Source of the DNA: Aeromonas taiwanensis
GTDB taxonomy: Bacteria; Pseudomonadota; Gammaproteobacteria; Enterobacterales; Aeromonadaceae
Direction of reading: 5' to 3'
Assembly (NCBI RefSeq): GCF_000820165.1
Contig: NZ_CDDD01000100.1
Coordinates: 56,141-120,140 of the forward strand
DNA length: 64,000 nt
The notes beneath the pieces were generated by a model, which saw only the letters and a program-made list of their open reading frames with translations, did no database searches and was not told where the DNA came from. Shown piece by piece: positions 56,069 through 64,000 of this stretch (its first letter is position 1; each line of letters begins with the position of its first letter). A program made the position numbers and the translations under genes.

Positions 56069-56256
56069 GGTAGCAGGAGAGCGATGGGCGACCATCCACC
56101 GAAGAAGTGAATCTTTCAGGTACCGGGCAACCGGTGTGGACTGCTACTGGACGATACTCTGGAGAGACCCGTTGAATCGGGCGCCGAAGGAGCAAGGCAC
56201 CGTGATTGCATCGCAATCTGGCGCCGGAAACTCTCAGGCAAAAGGACAGAGGGGAT
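56069..56256 (+). promoter_or_regulatory. Tandem glycine riboswitch
   Basis: Two aptamers lie in series. The first (about 56070-56150) has GGAGAG, the ACCGAAGAAG core, ATCTTTCAGG and a GGAC end; the second (about 56158-56255) has GGAGAG, CGCCGAAGGAGCAA, AACTCTCAGGCAAAAGGACAGAGG. These are the conserved elements of gcvT-type glycine riboswitches, in the same tandem order as the V. cholerae VC1422 element. The downstream gene is a glycine/alanine symporter. Confidence 0.95.
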
Positions 56257-56333
56257 GGGATGGTTGTACCTGGGCTTGGCCCGCATCCGATCGCCTCTGG
56301 CCGATCGCGACACCTATGGGAAGATCATCCTTC

Positions 56334-56363
56334 TCCTCCTTAATCGTTGTTTTTTAAGGAGGA
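56334..56363 (+). promoter_or_regulatory. Shine-Dalgarno-sequestering hairpin (riboswitch platform)
   Basis: A perfect ten-base stem (56334-56343 with 56354-56363) puts the AAGGAGGA Shine-Dalgarno of the symporter gene in its 3' arm, three bases before the ATG. There is no terminator-like U-run, so control at translation is expected. Confidence 0.75.
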
Positions 56364-56366
56364 TGC

Positions 56367-57743
56367 ATGTCATCAATTCAATCGGCGCTGGCCGCCATCG
56401 ATAGCCTTGTCTGGGGGCCACCCCTGCTGATCCTGCTGGTCGGGACCGGCATCTATCTTACTCTGCGTCTGGGTCTGCTTCAGATCGTGCGTTTGCCGCT
56501 CGCTCTCAAGCTGGTCTTTGGCCGCGATCAGGGCCAGGGCAAGCAGGGGGATGTCTCCAGCTTCGGCGCCCTCTGCACCGCCCTCTCCGCCACCATAGGT
56601 ACCGGCAACATCGTCGGGGTCGCCACCGCCATCAAGCTGGGCGGCCCGGGCGCCCTGTTCTGGATGTGGATGGCCGCCCTGTTCGGCATGGCCACCAAGT
56701 ACGCCGAGTGCCTGCTGGCGGTGAAATATCGCCAGCAGGACGCCAACGGCCAGATGGCGGGCGGCCCCATGTACTATCTGGAGAAGGGGCTCGGCTCCAG
56801 GCCGCTCGCCAAGCTGTTCGCCCTGTTCGGCATCGGCGTCGCCTTCTTCGGCATCGGCACCTTTCCCCAAGTCAACGCCATCAGTGATGCCATGAGCCTC
56901 TCCTTCTCGGTACCCCGTGAAGTGACCGCCGTGGTGCTGACCCTGATCGTGGCGCTGGTGACCCTGGGGGGCATCCAGTCCATCTCCAGCGTGTCGAGCA
57001 AGGTGGTGCCCTTCATGGCCATCTTCTACATCGTCGCCTGTCTGGGCGTGCTGGTGAACAACGCCAGCGCCCTGCCCGATGCCGTCATGCTGGTGATTGA
57101 GAGTGCCTTCACCGGCCATGCGGCGACCGGCGGCTTTGTCGGCGCCGGCATCATGCTGGCGATCCAGTCCGGGGTGGCGCGCGGCGTCTTCTCCAACGAG
57201 TCGGGACTGGGGTCGGCCCCCATCGCGGCGGCAGCGGCCAAGACGGATTCCTGCGTGGAGCAGGGGCTGGTTTCCATGACCGGCACCTTCATCGACACCA
57301 TCATCATCTGCACCATGACCGGCCTGACCCTGGTGGTGACCGGAGTGTGGAGCGGCGATGCGAGCGGCGCGGCCATGACCAGCCTGGCCTTTGCCCAGGG
57401 GCTGGATGCCCATGTCGGTCAATACCTGGTGAGCATCGGCCTCCTGTTCTTCGCCTTTACCACCATTCTTGGCTGGAACTACTACGGCGAGCGCTGCACC
57501 GAGTACCTGTTCGGAGTGAAGGCGATCAAGCCCTATCGCCTGGTCTATCTGGTGCTGGTGGCGAGCGGTGCCTTCCTGCATCTGGACATGATTTGGCTCC
57601 TGGCCGACATCGTCAACGGCCTGATGGCGGTGCCCAACCTCATCGGTCTCATCGGCCTGCGCCACGTGGTGATTGCCGAGACCCGCGCCTACTTCAGCCG
57701 GGACCGGGATACGGAGTCCGAGCCCGAGCCGCAGACGGCCTGA
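56367..57743 (+). CDS. Sodium:alanine/glycine symporter (AGCS/AlsT family)
   Basis: The 458-residue transporter has about eleven membrane helices and AGCS-family motifs: SSFGALCTALSATIGTGNIVGVATAI near the N-terminus, GGPMYYLEKGLG, and ARGVFSNESGLGSAPIAAAAAKTD in the middle. It imports alanine or glycine with Na+. The glycine riboswitch and Shine-Dalgarno hairpin upstream indicate that glycine controls it; by analogy, excess glycine could raise or lower its expression depending on the hairpin switch. Confidence 0.94.
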   Translation: MSSIQSALAAIDSLVWGPPLLILLVGTGIYLTLRLGLLQIVRLPLALKLVFGRDQGQGKQGDVSSFGALCTALSATIGTGNIVGVATAIKLGGPGALFWMWMAALFGMATKYAECLLAVKYRQQDANGQMAGGPMYYLEKGLGSRPLAKLFALFGIGVAFFGIGTFPQVNAISDAMSLSFSVPREVTAVVLTLIVALVTLGGIQSISSVSSKVVPFMAIFYIVACLGVLVNNASALPDAVMLVIESAFTGHAATGGFVGAGIMLAIQSGVARGVFSNESGLGSAPIAAAAAKTDSCVEQGLVSMTGTFIDTIIICTMTGLTLVVTGVWSGDASGAAMTSLAFAQGLDAHVGQYLVSIGLLFFAFTTILGWNYYGERCTEYLFGVKAIKPYRLVYLVLVASGAFLHLDMIWLLADIVNGLMAVPNLIGLIGLRHVVIAETRAYFSRDRDTESEPEPQTA

Positions 57744-57765
57744 TGCCACGACCATCCATTCAAAT

Positions 57766-57797
57766 AAAAAAGCCACGACCCGGGTCGTGGCTTTTTT
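57766..57797. terminator. Bidirectional terminator
   Basis: A perfect 16-base inverted repeat with A-run and T-run flanks, between the symporter gene and the convergent lipoate-ligase-like gene. Confidence 0.9.
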
Positions 57798-57846
57798 GTT
57801 GGACCGTTGAAGGGAATGGTCACTCAAGGGGGCCACGGAAGAGCAC

Positions 57847-58548
57847 TTAATCAGCCGTCAGCAGCCGTTGCAATCTGTGGTTGACCTCGACCACCAGTTC
57901 TCCAGGGTTCCCTTGCCAATGTATGGCCTGCGCCAGGGTGGTGGAGGTGCCGGGCGAGAAGCGCAGCTCCCCGCCCGCCAGCTCGTAGAAGCGGCTCGCC
58001 ATCCGGGTGCCTTCATCCACGTTGCCGGCCACCAGCAGCATGGCCTGAGCCAGCACGGCGCCACCGTGATCCTGCCCGGGGGCCAGCCAGCGCTGGGCGG
58101 TACCGGTCACCTTGCGCCCCCCGATCACCAGGTTGTACTGGCCGTCGCAAAACGAGCCGGGCACGAAATCATAGCTTCCCTCGAGGCCGTATCCGGCCAG
58201 CACACTCAGCAGCGGTGCCCCCAGCAAGCGGTAGTAGTGGGCGAGATCCGTGGTGGTGCGGGGCAGCATGAGGGACAGATTGAGGATGCCGGCGCCGTGG
58301 GGCACGGCGGTGCCGCCGCTGTCGCGCACGAACACGGGCCAGCCCTCGGCGGCAAGCTGCTCGCAGGCGTCCTGGTAGCGGGGCAAGCGGGTGTCCTTGC
58401 GGGTGACGATGAGGCACTGCGGGGCCTGCCAGAGGTGGGCGCGGGGCTGACCGTCCCGGGCGCACTCCCGCAGCCAGAGTTGCTCCTGGGCGAGGATGTG
58501 ATCCGGCGTGTGACCTTCAGGCAGAGGGGGAAGCAGGCGATAGGGCAT
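57847..58548 (-). CDS. Lipoate-protein ligase family protein (LplA/LipM-like)
   Basis: The 233-residue protein has the BPL_LplA_LipB fold: the RDSGGTAVPHGAGILNLSLML stretch corresponds to the RRxSGGGxVxHxxGxLN motif, and the conserved lysine is in IGGRKVTGTAQRW. It lacks the C-terminal accessory domain of full-length LplA, so it may be an octanoyl transferase/amidotransferase-like enzyme or a short ligase. It is a single gene; the upstream 100 bases contain a stub of another gene. Confidence 0.85.
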   Translation of the reverse strand: MPYRLLPPLPEGHTPDHILAQEQLWLRECARDGQPRAHLWQAPQCLIVTRKDTRLPRYQDACEQLAAEGWPVFVRDSGGTAVPHGAGILNLSLMLPRTTTDLAHYYRLLGAPLLSVLAGYGLEGSYDFVPGSFCDGQYNLVIGGRKVTGTAQRWLAPGQDHGGAVLAQAMLLVAGNVDEGTRMASRFYELAGGELRFSPGTSTTLAQAIHWQGNPGELVVEVNHRLQRLLTAD

Positions 58549-58599
58549 GGCAGGATCCTGAAGATTGACGGGTCTTGCACACTACCCGTGGCGGGCAGG

Positions 58600-58632
58600 C
58601 AGGTAAAGCCCCGCACGGCGGGGCTTTACCTG
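58600..58632 (-). terminator. Orphan terminator hairpin
   Basis: A perfect 14-base inverted repeat with a five-base loop sits between two divergent genes, where a terminator is not expected. On the minus strand it directly follows the stop of the permease stub, which explains it. Confidence 0.7.
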
Positions 58633-58647
58633 TGACATGGCGGGGCG

Positions 58648-58728
58648 TCAGGCCTGGGGAGTGTGTTCTGGCAGCAGCAGGTTCATGATGATGGCGGTGA
58701 GGCCGCTTCCGTCACAAACCGGGCGCAT
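58648..58728 (-). pseudogene. 3' stub of an NCS2-type nucleobase permease
   Basis: The minus strand reads a 26-codon frame ending GSGLTAIIMNLLLPEHTPQA and a stop. The GLTAIIMNLLLPE pattern resembles the last helix of uracil/xanthine permeases (NCS2). The rest of the gene is missing: within 40 bases upstream the sequence changes to the GGDEF gene promoter. A terminator follows it. Recognition rests on about 20 residues, so it is tentative. Confidence 0.5.
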
Positions 58729-58790
58729 GCTGATGCATCCCGACGGGGACGGTGTAAAATGAGCCCTCAGTTGGAAGATGGAGACTCTGG

Positions 58791-59930
58791 ATGCTGAAGC
58801 TGTCGGAGTTCTGGAGTGCCCGTGCCCACTCCGAAGACTTTACCCTGACCCGCATGGGCTTCATGACGGTGCGGCTGCGGTTGCTGACCTGCCTGCTGAT
58901 GGTGGGACTCCCCACCTGGGCGCTGGTGGACTGGCTGACCCTGCCTGCGGCCCAGTTCGAGGCGCTGTTCCAGCTTCGGATCTTCTGCCTGCTTGCCCTC
59001 TCGCCGCTGATCCCGCTCTCCTATCTCATCCACTTCAGGCGCGAACGCATGAAGCTGGCGCTGGGTTATCTGATGGCGGTGATGATGCTCTTCTCCCTCA
59101 TCTGCCTGCACAGCTTCGGTGCGGATCAGGAGCTGCAGGCGGGCTACATGGCGTTTCCCTACCTGCTCATCAGCCTGTTTGCCATCTTCCCCATTCCCCT
59201 CTCTCTCAGCCTGCAGCTGGCGGGAGGCATTCTTATCACCATGCTGGCCGGCAACTGGCTGCTGGTGGGTCAGCCAGTCTGGAGCGTGCAGACCCTCAAC
59301 CAGATCTGGTTGCTGGGGCTCTTTGCCATCGCCAGTGCCTGGGTGCAGTGCGGCCAGCTCAACATGCTGTTGCAGCTCTACCGGGAGTCCACCACGGACG
59401 AGCTGACCGGCATGATGAACCGCCGTCTGCTGATGAAACAGCTGGAGAAGGCGAGGGCCGCCATGATCCGCAAACAGACGCCGTTTGCCGTGCTGCTGCT
59501 GGATCTGGACCGCTTCAAGCGCATCAACGACACCTTCGGCCATCTGGCGGGGGATGCGGTGCTCAAGGAGGTGGCGGCGACCCTGGCGGAGCAGCTGGAA
59601 CCCGGCATGGTGCTGGGGCGCTACGGTGGCGAGGAGTTTGCCATCCTGCTGCCCCGCTGTCCGGATCAGGCCCAGGCAACACGGGTGGCGGAGCGGCTGC
59701 GAGTGGCGGTGGAGGCGCGGCTGGTGAAGAGCCCGACGTCCGACGAGCTGCTGGAGGTGACGGTGAGTATCGGCCTGACCCTGGCCCGGCGAGGCGAGGG
59801 CATCGAGGCGCTGCTCAACCGGGTGGACGAGTGTCTCTACATGGCCAAGATGGCGGGGCGCAACTGTGTGGTGGGGGAAGCCGGCAAGGTACCCGACGAG
59901 CCTTCTGCCGCCGGGATGGATGCCGCCTGA
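58791..59930 (+). CDS. Membrane diguanylate cyclase (GGDEF)
   Basis: The 379-residue protein makes c-di-GMP. It has six membrane helices (about residues 25-190) of MASE type, then a GGDEF domain (about 200-365) with TDELTGMMNRR, LLLDLDRFKRINDTFGHLAGD and the active-site motif YGGEEF. The inhibitory I-site (RxxD seven residues before RYGGEEF) is absent, so product feedback by that route is unlikely. Starts at ATG 58791, with GGAGACTC upstream. No EAL domain follows. Confidence 0.93.
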   Translation: MLKLSEFWSARAHSEDFTLTRMGFMTVRLRLLTCLLMVGLPTWALVDWLTLPAAQFEALFQLRIFCLLALSPLIPLSYLIHFRRERMKLALGYLMAVMMLFSLICLHSFGADQELQAGYMAFPYLLISLFAIFPIPLSLSLQLAGGILITMLAGNWLLVGQPVWSVQTLNQIWLLGLFAIASAWVQCGQLNMLLQLYRESTTDELTGMMNRRLLMKQLEKARAAMIRKQTPFAVLLLDLDRFKRINDTFGHLAGDAVLKEVAATLAEQLEPGMVLGRYGGEEFAILLPRCPDQAQATRVAERLRVAVEARLVKSPTSDELLEVTVSIGLTLARRGEGIEALLNRVDECLYMAKMAGRNCVVGEAGKVPDEPSAAGMDAA

Positions 59931-59951
59931 GGGCGGCATCCCGGGGCGGGA

Positions 59952-60200
59952 TCAGCCCAGCCGGTATTTGCCAGAGAGCTGCTGGGCCAGCAGCTTGAAC
60001 ATGTTGAACACCGCCATGGTCTTGCCGGTCGGGGTACCATCTTCGGCCAGGAAGAACTCCCCCTTGAACACCAGGATGTCCCCCTTCTGCTCCACCGTGT
60101 CGGCGCGCATGCCGTGGATGAAGTCCTCGTGTTCCCGGATGATCTTGTTGGCCATCTCCAGCAGGGCCGTCTCGGTGATCAGCTCTTTTTGTGGTTGCAT
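59952..60200 (-). CDS. yciN: YciN family protein (DUF2498)
   Basis: The 82-residue product matches E. coli YciN (83 residues) along its length: ANKIIREHEDFIHGM, then DILVFKGEFFL ... PTGKTMAVFNMFKLLAQQLSGKYRL. The family has no known function. The ATG at 60200 is chosen because GGAG sits six bases ahead of it; another ATG at 60206 abuts the GGAG. Confidence 0.92.
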   Translation of the reverse strand: MQPQKELITETALLEMANKIIREHEDFIHGMRADTVEQKGDILVFKGEFFLAEDGTPTGKTMAVFNMFKLLAQQLSGKYRLG

Positions 60201-60330
60201 GTGCATCTCCTTTAACGACTGCTGACGGGGCGGGGCGTGCCCCGTCGCTGATTGAAGAGGTGGCCAGCATACTGCAAAGGGGGATTTTCTGTCATTGATA
60301 TGACCCCGCATTTGCCCGGCTTGCCCCCTC

Positions 60331-61710
60331 TCAGCCCATCACCAGGTTGCGAAGCCAGCGGCGCTGTCGAATGCGGCGCTGCACCAGCAATACCTTGGAG
60401 AGCTCCTCCAGCAGCACCACGGCCACCACCCAGGAGAGGGGCCAGCCGAGCAGGCTGACCGCCACCCAGGCAAGCGGCAGGCCGATGCACCACATGCCGA
60501 CGATGTCGATGAAGATGCTGTAGTTCACATCTCCCCCCGAACGCAGCACGCCGACGATACCCACCATGTTGAATACCTTGAGCAACATGCCGAGGCACAG
60601 GATGGCAAGTACCTGGCCCGCTTCCCCCATCAGTTCGCCGGGCAGATTGCCGACCCATTGGAGCAGGCTGGCCTGCATCAGCCAGACGGCGATCCCCACC
60701 AGCAGGGCCCCGACGGGGGCAAGCAGCAGGAAGAGCTGGGAGTGCTGCCAGGCCTCGTCATACTCCTCGGCCCCGAGCCGGTGGCCGAGCAGGGTGGAGC
60801 AGGCCACCGCCAGCCCGAAGAAGAGGGAGATGAGGATGCTCTCGAGCGTCCCGAGGGTGGTCATGATGGCCAGCGAATCGGTGCCGAGGTGAGCGTAGAG
60901 GAAGCCGTAGAGCAGCATGCCGAAGGCCCAGAGTCCGTCGTGCAGCAACAACGGCAGGGCGATCAGGGTGAAGCGCACCACCTCCTTGCGGCGAAAGGCC
61001 GCCCACCAGTCTGCCCTGCGCGGCACCAGACGGGGTTCGATGCGCCACACGTAGAGGAGCAGCAGTGCGGTCTGCAGCAGCCGTGAAATCGTGGTGCCCC
61101 AGGCCGAGCCAGCCACCCCCATGGCCTCGAAGCCGAAGTGGCCGAAGATGAGGGCATAGTTGAGGATGACGTTGGCAAGGATGGCGACGATGCCAATCCG
61201 GGTCGGCGCCGCCGCATTGCCGACCGAGCGCAGGGCCGCCTCCAGGGGGACCACCACGGCGGTGCAGAGGATGGTCGCGCCGGTGATCATCAGGAACTCG
61301 TCGGCCAGGGCGCGCAGTGCGGGATCCTGGCTGGCAAAGCCCAGCACGCTGCCCGGCGAGAGCAGGTAGACGAGGGCAAACGGCAGGCTCACCGCCAGGG
61401 CGCCCACCAGGGCCAGGGCCAGGGAGCGGCGCACCCCGGCCATCTCTCCGCGACCGTAATACTGCGCCGCCAACACCGAGACCCCGCCCGAGAGGCCCGC
61501 GATCACCAGCAGATTGAAGAAGAAGACCCGGTTGCCCAAGCCGACCGCCGCCACTGCCGTGGTGCCGAGCTGGCTCACCATCATGATGTCGATGAGACCG
61601 AGCAGGGAGAACATCATGGACTGCAGCGAGACCGGCAGGGCCAGCCGCCACAATCGGGTCATGAACTCGCGATCGGTGGTTTGTTTTAAAATCGCTTGCC
61701 AATAATTCAT
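60331..61710 (-). CDS. MATE-family efflux transporter
   Basis: The 459-residue exporter has twelve membrane helices in two MATE repeats: LALPVSLQSMMFSLLGLIDIMMVSQLG at the start, VGLGNRVFFF, and in the second half LLLHDGLWAFGMLLYGFLYAHLGTDSLA. Such proteins export drugs or metabolites with Na+ or H+. Divergent to it, 120 bases away, is an AraC-type regulator, probably its controller. Confidence 0.92.
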   Translation of the reverse strand: MNYWQAILKQTTDREFMTRLWRLALPVSLQSMMFSLLGLIDIMMVSQLGTTAVAAVGLGNRVFFFNLLVIAGLSGGVSVLAAQYYGRGEMAGVRRSLALALVGALAVSLPFALVYLLSPGSVLGFASQDPALRALADEFLMITGATILCTAVVVPLEAALRSVGNAAAPTRIGIVAILANVILNYALIFGHFGFEAMGVAGSAWGTTISRLLQTALLLLYVWRIEPRLVPRRADWWAAFRRKEVVRFTLIALPLLLHDGLWAFGMLLYGFLYAHLGTDSLAIMTTLGTLESILISLFFGLAVACSTLLGHRLGAEEYDEAWQHSQLFLLLAPVGALLVGIAVWLMQASLLQWVGNLPGELMGEAGQVLAILCLGMLLKVFNMVGIVGVLRSGGDVNYSIFIDIVGMWCIGLPLAWVAVSLLGWPLSWVVAVVLLEELSKVLLVQRRIRQRRWLRNLVMG

Positions 61711-61830
61711 GTATGTTAACCGGGTATATGAAAATCAATGTTTGTCGTGGGTATGATAAGGAAGGTAAGGGATGGCTTCACTGTGAGCCTCTCTCTGCTT
61801 TCTTGTGCAAAACTATCCTGTTGAGGTGTT

Positions 61831-62688
61831 ATGCCCTTTGCGAACGAATGTCTTGAGATAGCCCCCTCCTGCGAGGAGCGCATGCTGGGGCGTGAAGGCC
61901 TGCCCCTGCTCGGCGAGGCGGGCATCTTCCTGACCGGATTGTCGAACATACGGGAGCACTACCTGATCCGTCGCAACCGGCCCGAATTTCACATCCTCAT
62001 GATGAGCCACGACGAGGGGGGCGCTCTGCTCACCGATGATGGGGAGCGGGTCATTCCTGCCGGGGCCCTGGTCTTCCTGCCCGCGGCCGTACCGGGGGGC
62101 CTAAAGCTGGTGGGGGAGCAGTGGCGCACCAGCTGGATCCTGCTGGACGACGTGCCGCGCTGGCAGCACCTGCACCGGCTCGGTCACCGTATCTGGCAGG
62201 GGGAGGAGGGAGATCAGCTCTATCATCTGCTCAGCCTGATGCAGGGGGAGGGCATACGCTCGCCGCTGCAACCCCAGCTGCTGAGCCTGCTGCTCGCCCT
62301 GCTGGACAGAACCCTGCAGGGGGAGGGGCGCGGCACGCCGGAGCTGCGGCTGCAGGCGCTGTTTCGCCGGGTGGAGGCACGTCTGGACGAGCCCTGGAGC
62401 GTGGTCCTGCTCGCGGATCAGATGGCCTGCTCCGTGCCTCACCTGCATCGCCTCTGCCGGCAGGCGTTCGGCATGGGGCCCATGGCCTGGCTCACCCAGT
62501 TGCGTATGAACAAGGCGCGCCAGCTGCTGCTCTACACCAACTGGCCGCTGGCCGAGCTGGCCAGCCGGGTCGGGTACAGCGACGGGGCCAACTTTGCGAA
62601 CCGCTTTCGCCGGCTGACTGGTCAGACCCCCGGGGCCTTTCGTCGCCTGGGTCGCAAACCTTTTGCCACGGACGTGCAAACCCTTTGA
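61831..62688 (+). CDS. AraC-family regulator divergent from the MATE gene
   Basis: The 285-residue protein has an N-terminal cupin-like domain (about 45-115, FHILMMSHDEGGALL) and a C-terminal AraC domain (about 185-275) with VVLLADQMACSVPHLHRLCRQAFGMGPMAWL and LAELASRVGYSDGANFANRFRRLTGQTPGAFR. It shares its promoter region with the MATE exporter gene, which it probably regulates. Inducer unknown. Confidence 0.9.
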   Translation: MPFANECLEIAPSCEERMLGREGLPLLGEAGIFLTGLSNIREHYLIRRNRPEFHILMMSHDEGGALLTDDGERVIPAGALVFLPAAVPGGLKLVGEQWRTSWILLDDVPRWQHLHRLGHRIWQGEEGDQLYHLLSLMQGEGIRSPLQPQLLSLLLALLDRTLQGEGRGTPELRLQALFRRVEARLDEPWSVVLLADQMACSVPHLHRLCRQAFGMGPMAWLTQLRMNKARQLLLYTNWPLAELASRVGYSDGANFANRFRRLTGQTPGAFRRLGRKPFATDVQTL

Positions 62689-62743
62689 AATTGTTGCCCC
62701 AAGCCCATAGGATCGACGGGCCACACAGTCAAGGTACAGATCC

Positions 62744-64000
62744 ATGTTTGAAGATAATAATCAGAAACGTCCCCTCTATATTCCCTATGCAGGCCCGGCC
62801 CTGCTGGAGACGCCCCTGCTCAACAAGGGCAGCGCCTTCACCAGCGAAGAGCGCAGCAGCTTCAACCTGGAAGGCCTGTTGCCCCAGAACATCGAGACCA
62901 TCGAGGAGCAGGCGGAGCGTGCCTATCGCCAGTTCATGGGCTTTGGCAACGACATGGACAAGCACATCTATCTGCGCAACATCCAGGACACCAACGAGAC
63001 CCTGTTCTACCGTCTGCTGAACAACCACCTGACCGAGATGCTGCCGGTCATCTACACCCCGACAGTGGGCAAGGCGTGCGAGGAGTTCTCCAACATCTAT
63101 CGCCGTGCGCGCGGCCTTTTCATCTCCTATCCGGACAAGGACAGGATCGATGACATGCTGCAAAACGCCACCAAGCAGAACGTCAAGGTGATCGTGGTCA
63201 CCGACGGCGAGCGCATCCTGGGCCTGGGCGATCAGGGCATCGGCGGCATGGGCATTCCCATCGGCAAGCTCTCCCTCTACACCGCCTGTGGCGGCATCTC
63301 CCCGGCCTATTGCCTGCCGGTGGTGCTGGACGTGGGCACCAACAACCAGCAGCTGCTGAACGACCCCTTCTACATGGGCTGGCGCCACCCGCGCATCTCC
63401 GGGGAGGAGTACGACGAGTTCGTCGATGCCTTCATCCAGGCGGTCAAGCGTCGCTGGCCGGATATCCTGCTGCAGTTCGAGGACTTCGCCCAGGGCAATG
63501 CCACCCCGCTGCTCAACCGCTACAAGGACGAGCTGTGCTGCTTCAACGATGACATCCAGGGCACCGCCGCCGTGACCCTGGGCAGCCTCATCGCCGCCTG
63601 CAAGGCCTCCGGCGCCAAGCTCTCCGAGAAGCGGGTCGCCTTCCTCGGTGCCGGGAGCGCGGGTTGCGGCATCGCCGAGCAGATCGTGGCGCAGATGAAG
63701 GCCGAAGGGCTGACGGATGCCGAGGCGCGCGGCCGGGTCTTCATGGTGGACCGCTTCGGTCTCATCACCGACAAGATCCCGAACCAGCTCGACTTCCAGC
63801 GCAAGCTGTCCCAGCCGCTGGAGCGCATCAAGGATTGGCCGGTGGGGGACAACATCTCCCTGCTGGAGGTGATGGAGCACGGTCGCCCCGACATCCTGAT
63901 CGGGGTCTCCGGCCAGCCTGGCCTGTTCACCGAAGAGGTGGTGAAGACCATGCACAAACACTGTGCCCGTCCCATCATCTTCCCGCTCTCCAACCCCACC
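62744..64000 (+). CDS. maeA: NAD-dependent malic enzyme MaeA (5' part, cut by window end)
   Basis: The frame is open for 419 codons to the last base of the window; the complete E. coli enzyme has 565. It follows E. coli MaeA closely: [24 protein letters not shown] near the start, [77 protein letters not shown] and [14 protein letters not shown]. The ATG follows AAGGTACAGATCC. This is the second malic enzyme gene in the window. Confidence 0.96.
   Translation, partial: MFEDNNQKRPLYIPYAGPALLETPLLNKGSAFTSEERSSFNLEGLLPQNIETIEEQAERAYRQFMGFGNDMDKHIYLRNIQDTNETLFYRLLNNHLTEMLPVIYTPTVGKACEEFSNIYRRARGLFISYPDKDRIDDMLQNATKQNVKVIVVTDGERILGLGDQGIGGMGIPIGKLSLYTACGGISPAYCLPVVLDVGTNNQQLLNDPFYMGWRHPRISGEEYDEFVDAFIQAVKRRWPDILLQFEDFAQGNATPLLNRYKDELCCFNDDIQGTAAVTLGSLIAACKASGAKLSEKRVAFLGAGSAGCGIAEQIVAQMKAEGLTDAEARGRVFMVDRFGLITDKIPNQLDFQRKLSQPLERIKDWPVGDNISLLEVMEHGRPDILIGVSGQPGLFTEEVVKTMHKHCARPIIFPLSNPT

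Noticed and set aside
55823..56110. 95-codon rightward frame before the symporter
   Set aside because: It overlaps the first glycine aptamer, has no Shine-Dalgarno and no recognisable product.

Overview
The window is a 64 kb piece of a GC-rich gammaproteobacterial chromosome, most likely from Aeromonas or a close relative. This rests on the mix of families and on gene order (smc-zipA-ligA, phoB-phoR-pstS, ldtD-mepK, a tandem glycine riboswitch in front of a Na+/alanine-glycine symporter) and on many close matches from memory to enterobacterial and Vibrio proteins such as NagK, YfcD, YciN, YtfK and MaeA. I could not run a search, so the genus is an inference. Almost all of it is ordinary core chromosome. 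I see no rRNA, tRNA, CRISPR array, integrase, insertion sequence or prophage.

Layout. 0-3.3 kb: a leftward envelope-glycan operon (unknown membrane protein, GT2 glycosyltransferase, GtrA flippase, mannosyltransferase-like protein). 3.5-7.6 kb: a periplasmic solute-binding protein, the peptidoglycan pair ldtD/mepK (makers and cutters of 3-3 cross-links), a lipoprotein and a TRIC-type channel. 7.7-15.4 kb: cysZ, then divergent smc-zipA-ligA. 15.4-20.8 kb: a periplasmic binding lipoprotein-like protein, anaerobic ribonucleotide reductase nrdD-nrdG with candidate NrdR boxes, and small membrane or lipoproteins including a lysozyme inhibitor. 20.9-23.6 kb: a slyA-HlyD-DUF2955 efflux operon with a twin SlyA-type operator. 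23.7-28.9 kb: a malate operon (2-hydroxycarboxylate symporter, malic enzyme, CitA/DcuS-type kinase, CitB-type regulator) with a candidate CRP site. 29-37 kb: a divergent exporter/AraC pair, a sigma-54-controlled aldehyde dehydrogenase divergent from its probable AcoR-like activator, gcdH with a class III CoA-transferase, and a VOC protein. 37.2-40.6 kb: phoB-phoR-pstS with Pho boxes. 40.7-47.1 kb: M48 lipoprotein, GNAT, nagK, cutC (followed by a partial second copy of its 3' end), fklB, and an ABC-2 exporter with a coupled DUF2845 gene. 47.6-51.7 kb: an aapJQMP general amino-acid ABC transporter. 51.8-57.8 kb: ytfK with its own Pho box, yfcD, a peroxiredoxin, yrbG, an ornithine/lysine-type decarboxylase with an odd leader, and the riboswitch-controlled symporter. 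57.8-64 kb: lipoate-ligase-like protein, the 3' stub of a lost nucleobase permease, a diguanylate cyclase, yciN, a MATE exporter divergent from an AraC regulator, and the 5' part of maeA.

The most interesting signals are regulatory rather than a new gene system: a perfect -24/-12 promoter plus two 30-bp-spaced dyads between aldB and an activator whose GAFTGA loop reads GAFSGA; a Pho box in front of ytfK, tying phosphate starvation to (p)ppGpp control; two near-consensus SlyA boxes bracketing the slyA -10; a glycine riboswitch whose platform is a 10-bp hairpin hiding the Shine-Dalgarno; and a hairpin-covered 37-codon upstream ORF that ends in an ATGA overlap with the decarboxylase start. Two degraded fragments (cutC 3' copy, permease stub) record past recombination or deletion.
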